A stretch of 16,707 bases of DNA, taken from positions 1-16,707 of the forward strand of contig DCGW01000028.1 in assembly GCA_002315335.1 (NCBI GenBank). The letters run 5' to 3'. The DNA is from Firmicutes bacterium UBA1768 (GTDB lineage: Bacteria; Bacillota; Clostridia; Peptostreptococcales; Anaerovoracaceae). The position numbers were made by a program, and so were the translations under genes. Below, in pieces: positions 14,272 to 16,707 of this stretch (the stretch's first letter is position 1; each line of letters begins with the position of its first letter). The notes beneath the pieces were generated by a model, which was given only the letters and a program-made list of their open reading frames with translations, was not told the DNA's origin and made no database searches.

Positions 14272-16512
14272 CTAATACACAACAACAGTTGTTCCATCCG
14301 GAATATTTTTATATAACCATTCAATATCATCAGCCTGCATTCTTACACAGCCGTGGCTTAGCGGATATCCCACTCCATTGGCTCCGCCCTTTAAAGTTGA
14401 GGTCCCCGGATAATATAATCTGGAATGGAAAGCATAGCCTCCGCCATAAAACCTCACAACAGGCTTAACCGTATAGCCATCTGTAGTCCAGTTTGACTGC
14501 TTGTAGGTAGTCTTGAAAACTCCTCTCGGCGTTCCGTCATCCGCTCCGGTGCTGACAAGACCGCTTCTGATAAGCTTCCAGCTGCCCTGCTTTCCCTCGA
14601 AAACCATCGTATGCTGAGTGCCGATATTTACCCAGATAAGATATTTTGAACTGCTTGAATATCCCTTGGAATTAACGAAGAGCTCCTTGGTTTCCTTGCT
14701 GTAGTCGTGGTCAATAGCCCACTGAGTTGTACGATTTCCTCTATATACAGTATCTATCACGGCAAGTGCAGCAGTCTGCTTTTTTAAGGTTTCCGGGTCG
14801 GCAGCTATTGAAGCCTTTGCCGTCACGGTCTGAACCTCACCCTGATTTGTTGTATATTTAATGGAAAGACCAACCTCGAAAGTGCTCGGAAGAGCAACAG
14901 TCCCTGAAACATAATAGTCAAGTCTGATGCTTGTATTGGAATTGAGCTCTGTTGTACCCGATTTTACTGCATCCCCATTCAAGGTCCATGTCACATCAAC
15001 CTTCTTAGTATCCGCAGGTGCATTCTCAAAAGCTGCAGAAACAATAAGATATTGGGCAGGATATGCAGCCTCAGGGCAGGAAAGAACTGCCGTCATTCCT
15101 TCAATTCCCTCGTCAACCATGTCAAGAGTTCTTCCTGCAGCAACACTGATAGTTGATTTGTGAGTGTATAGCGTCGCCACACTGATTTTTCCAGAGCCCT
15201 TTACTACGTTCTGACATCCATAAATCCTAAGCGCATCCACATCAGAATTAACGGTAATATCGTTTGAATCTCCGTTAATCACGATTGCGCACGCATCAGC
15301 ATTACCTTCAAAATATATTTTGTTATTATCGCCAGAAACTGAAAGACTGTTAACCATGCCGTTTATGACAACATTTCTGCCCGAGCCAGTAATTTCAACA
15401 TTATTTCCGTTTGGCTCCAGCTCAACTATGCCTCCGCCGGAACCAACAACCGTAGTATCAATGCCACTGCAATTCAAATCAACAGCTCCGCTCCTCGCAG
15501 CAAGCACCAGCCTGTCAATAGCAGACTTTTTCACGGTAATACTATCGAGTTCGTCGCTTCTTATAACGACATTCTTAGCCTTAGTATTGCTGATATTTAC
15601 GTTTTTTGCCGTAGCATCAATCCACAAATCCCCAGTAATGTTAAGACCGCTAAGGTCTGTATCTTCAGAACTGAGCACTGTTCCCGATGAATCTATAGCT
15701 CCGTCACTGCTGTATGTTCCCGCAATTCTGTAGAGAATAGTAACAAATTCTGCTCTGGTAATACTATTTGAAAGCATGAGGCTTCCATTAAACCCCTGCA
15801 TATAGCCACCCTCAACCAGTGAAGCGAAAACAATTTTTTCCTCATAGGAAAGAGCCCCAAAATCAGAATACTTGGCAGCATTTGACTTGTCAGGGTCAGC
15901 CGAAACGAGCTGAAAAGCCTCTGCAATCATTGCACAGGCAGACTTTCTGTTGATTGCAGAATTAATTTTTTCCGCATCGTTGCTGCTGAAAATCCCGAGT
16001 GCTGCCGCCTTGTTGGCCGCATCGGTATACCACTTGCCGTCAGGGACACCGCTATAATCAGTAAGCTCAGGCTTCAGAATTCTGACTAATATTGTTATCA
16101 TCTGCGCCAGAGTAATCTTGTCATCAGGTCTTAATGTGCCGTCCTCAAAGCCGTTGAGAAGTCCGTCTTCAACCGCTTTCTTCAGATTATCCTTAGCCCA
16201 GTGCTTTGAAACATCTTTAAAGGAATTAAAATCAACCGCTGACGGCTTAGTATCTTTTATAATCTGAGGCTCTTTCGCAGTTGAACCTCCTTCGTTTAAG
16301 ATTGACTGCTTTTCAGGTTCTGAACCGTCACCATCACTGCTCACCTGAGTATCTATGTTCTGTACTGCCCGTTCAAGGTTTCCTTTATTTACTTCTGTAG
16401 AGGCTGGGTCACTATCACTCTCCGCAAACGCAAACGTAAAGCAAGCTGCCACTATTACGGCGCATAATAACCAAACCGTTATTCTCTTTATTCTTTTTAT
16501 ATTTTTATTCAT
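14272..16512 (-). CDS. Secreted SLH-domain L,D-transpeptidase with beta-helix-like central region
   Basis: Predicted wall-associated enzyme of 746 residues that links peptidoglycan stems or attaches proteins to them. Order: signal peptide 1-30 (basic start, hydrophobic core, ending AFA-ES); acidic, Ser-rich linker; three SLH repeats, about 96-147, 152-203 and 215-266 (FKDVSKHWAKDNLKKAVEDG, then GTLRPDDKITLAQM), which bind secondary cell-wall polymer; about 288-445, short repeated strands rich in N, V, I and G such as NVNISNTKAKNVVI, suggesting a parallel beta-helix; about 470-570, Ig-like; and the YkuD catalytic domain about 622-746, with His696 and SHGCVRM holding His720 and nucleophile Cys722. 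An AGGAG site lies 7 bp before the ATG. It is transcribed alone and divergent from a tRNA. All catalytic residues are present. Confidence 0.93.
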   Translation of the reverse strand: MNKNIKRIKRITVWLLCAVIVAACFTFAFAESDSDPASTEVNKGNLERAVQNIDTQVSSDGDGSEPEKQSILNEGGSTAKEPQIIKDTKPSAVDFNSFKDVSKHWAKDNLKKAVEDGLLNGFEDGTLRPDDKITLAQMITILVRILKPELTDYSGVPDGKWYTDAANKAAALGIFSSNDAEKINSAINRKSACAMIAEAFQLVSADPDKSNAAKYSDFGALSYEEKIVFASLVEGGYMQGFNGSLMLSNSITRAEFVTILYRIAGTYSSDGAIDSSGTVLSSEDTDLSGLNITGDLWIDATAKNVNISNTKAKNVVIRSDELDSITVKKSAIDRLVLAARSGAVDLNCSGIDTTVVGSGGGIVELEPNGNNVEITGSGRNVVINGMVNSLSVSGDNNKIYFEGNADACAIVINGDSNDITVNSDVDALRIYGCQNVVKGSGKISVATLYTHKSTISVAAGRTLDMVDEGIEGMTAVLSCPEAAYPAQYLIVSAAFENAPADTKKVDVTWTLNGDAVKSGTTELNSNTSIRLDYYVSGTVALPSTFEVGLSIKYTTNQGEVQTVTAKASIAADPETLKKQTAALAVIDTVYRGNRTTQWAIDHDYSKETKELFVNSKGYSSSSKYLIWVNIGTQHTMVFEGKQGSWKLIRSGLVSTGADDGTPRGVFKTTYKQSNWTTDGYTVKPVVRFYGGGYAFHSRLYYPGTSTLKGGANGVGYPLSHGCVRMQADDIEWLYKNIPDGTTVVVY

Positions 16513-16549
16513 AGCTGTTCTCCTGTAAAGGATAGTCGAGCCCTCTCAG

Positions 16550-16563
16550 TCAAATTTATTTGA
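16550..16563. repeat. Short palindrome upstream of the L,D-transpeptidase gene
   Basis: TCAAAT-TT-ATTTGA, 37 bp upstream of the ATG. It could be an operator or 5' UTR element; no regulator is recognised. Confidence 0.35.
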
Positions 16564-16588
16564 ACGCCATATAATATGCTTGTAATAT

Positions 16589-16620
16589 GCTCGCAACACT
16601 ATTCTAATAGTATTGTGAGC
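16589..16620. repeat. 32-bp inverted repeat in the cell-wall gene / tRNA divergent region
   Basis: Two 15-bp arms (GCTCGCAACACTATT and AATAGTATTGTGAGC) with a 2-nt centre match at 13 of 15 positions; the other two would be G-U pairs in plus-strand RNA. It lies between the two divergent genes, beside a TATTAT (16576-16571, minus strand) that could be the -10 of the cell-wall gene. A large operator, or a hairpin, is possible. A copy of AATATGCT is repeated directly at 16573 and 16585. Confidence 0.5.
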
Positions 16621-16639
16621 TTTATGCAAGCTAATTTTC

Positions 16640-16669
16640 TTGACATTTTTCAAGCCAAAGTGATAGTAT
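16640..16669 (+). promoter_or_regulatory. Promoter of the tRNA gene
   Basis: Perfect TTGACA (16640-16645), 18-bp spacer, TAGTAT (16664-16669), with the predicted start 6-8 bp before the mature tRNA end. Confidence 0.7.
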
Positions 16670-16682
16670 ATACGGGTGGTAC

Positions 16683-16707
16683 GCTTTCGTGGCTCAGCTG
16701 GTAGAGC
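16683..16707 (+). tRNA. tRNA gene, 5' part only, isotype unknown
   Basis: The last 25 bases fit a tRNA start: a 7-nt acceptor strand GCTTTCG, TG at positions 8-9, D-stem GCTC, D-loop AGCTGGTA and D-stem GAGC. The anticodon lies beyond the window, so the isotype cannot be read. Confidence 0.88.

Noticed and set aside
1..16707. CRISPR arrays, insertion sequences or phage genes
   Set aside because: No regularly spaced repeats, transposase or integrase motifs, or flanking target duplications were seen on either strand.

Overview
The window looks like chromosomal DNA from a low-to-moderate GC, strictly anaerobic Gram-positive bacterium of the Clostridia. The evidence is strong AGGAGG-type ribosome binding sites, several TTG starts set by such sites, a pyruvate:ferredoxin oxidoreductase with a cysteine-rich ferredoxin partner, SLH-domain surface anchoring, and HPr/EI phosphotransfer genes. 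No transposase, integrase, phage gene or CRISPR array was seen. All major genes look intact except nifJ and a tRNA, which are cut by the window edges.

Layout. (1) 1-4790, minus strand: the start of nifJ; an RnfB-like polyferredoxin gene immediately upstream that is probably translationally coupled to it and has a long, hairpin-rich leader; a stand-alone NAD(P)H-hydrate epimerase (nnrE); and a YprB-type DEDD exonuclease whose start codon directly follows a terminator-like hairpin. (2) 5044-7107, plus strand: an EutH-family transporter fused to an extra C-terminal domain, then a cytidylate-kinase-like gene. A strong internal ribosome binding site and ATG lie exactly at the transporter/extra-domain junction. 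(3) 7110-11128, minus strand: a complete PTS-dependent dihydroxyacetone kinase operon, dhaK-dhaL-dhaM-HPr-EI, carrying its own HPr (Arg at position 46 instead of the regulatory Ser) and its own EI (variant active-site motif). The gene order reproduces the domain order of the fused DhaM of enterobacteria. (4) 11267-14191, plus strand, divergent from dhaK: a two-gene amino-acid-type ABC importer made of a binding-protein/permease fusion and an ATPase with an unusual C-terminal extension. It ends in a strong terminator. (5) 14272-16512, minus strand: a secreted SLH / beta-helix-like / L,D-transpeptidase wall protein. A tRNA gene with a good promoter begins at the right edge.

How the genes work together. 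PEP would phosphorylate the operon's EI, then HPr, DhaM and the ADP held in DhaL, so that DhaK-bound dihydroxyacetone becomes DHAP and enters lower glycolysis. The resulting pyruvate is the substrate of NifJ, whose electrons go to ferredoxin-type carriers; the adjacent polyferredoxin is a plausible partner. This metabolic link is inference: the two operons are separately transcribed.

The most unusual points are the EutH fusion with its internal start, the self-contained Dha phosphorelay with variant HPr and EI sites, the structured leaders before the polyferredoxin and exonuclease genes, and the permuted binding-protein halves in the ABC fusion.
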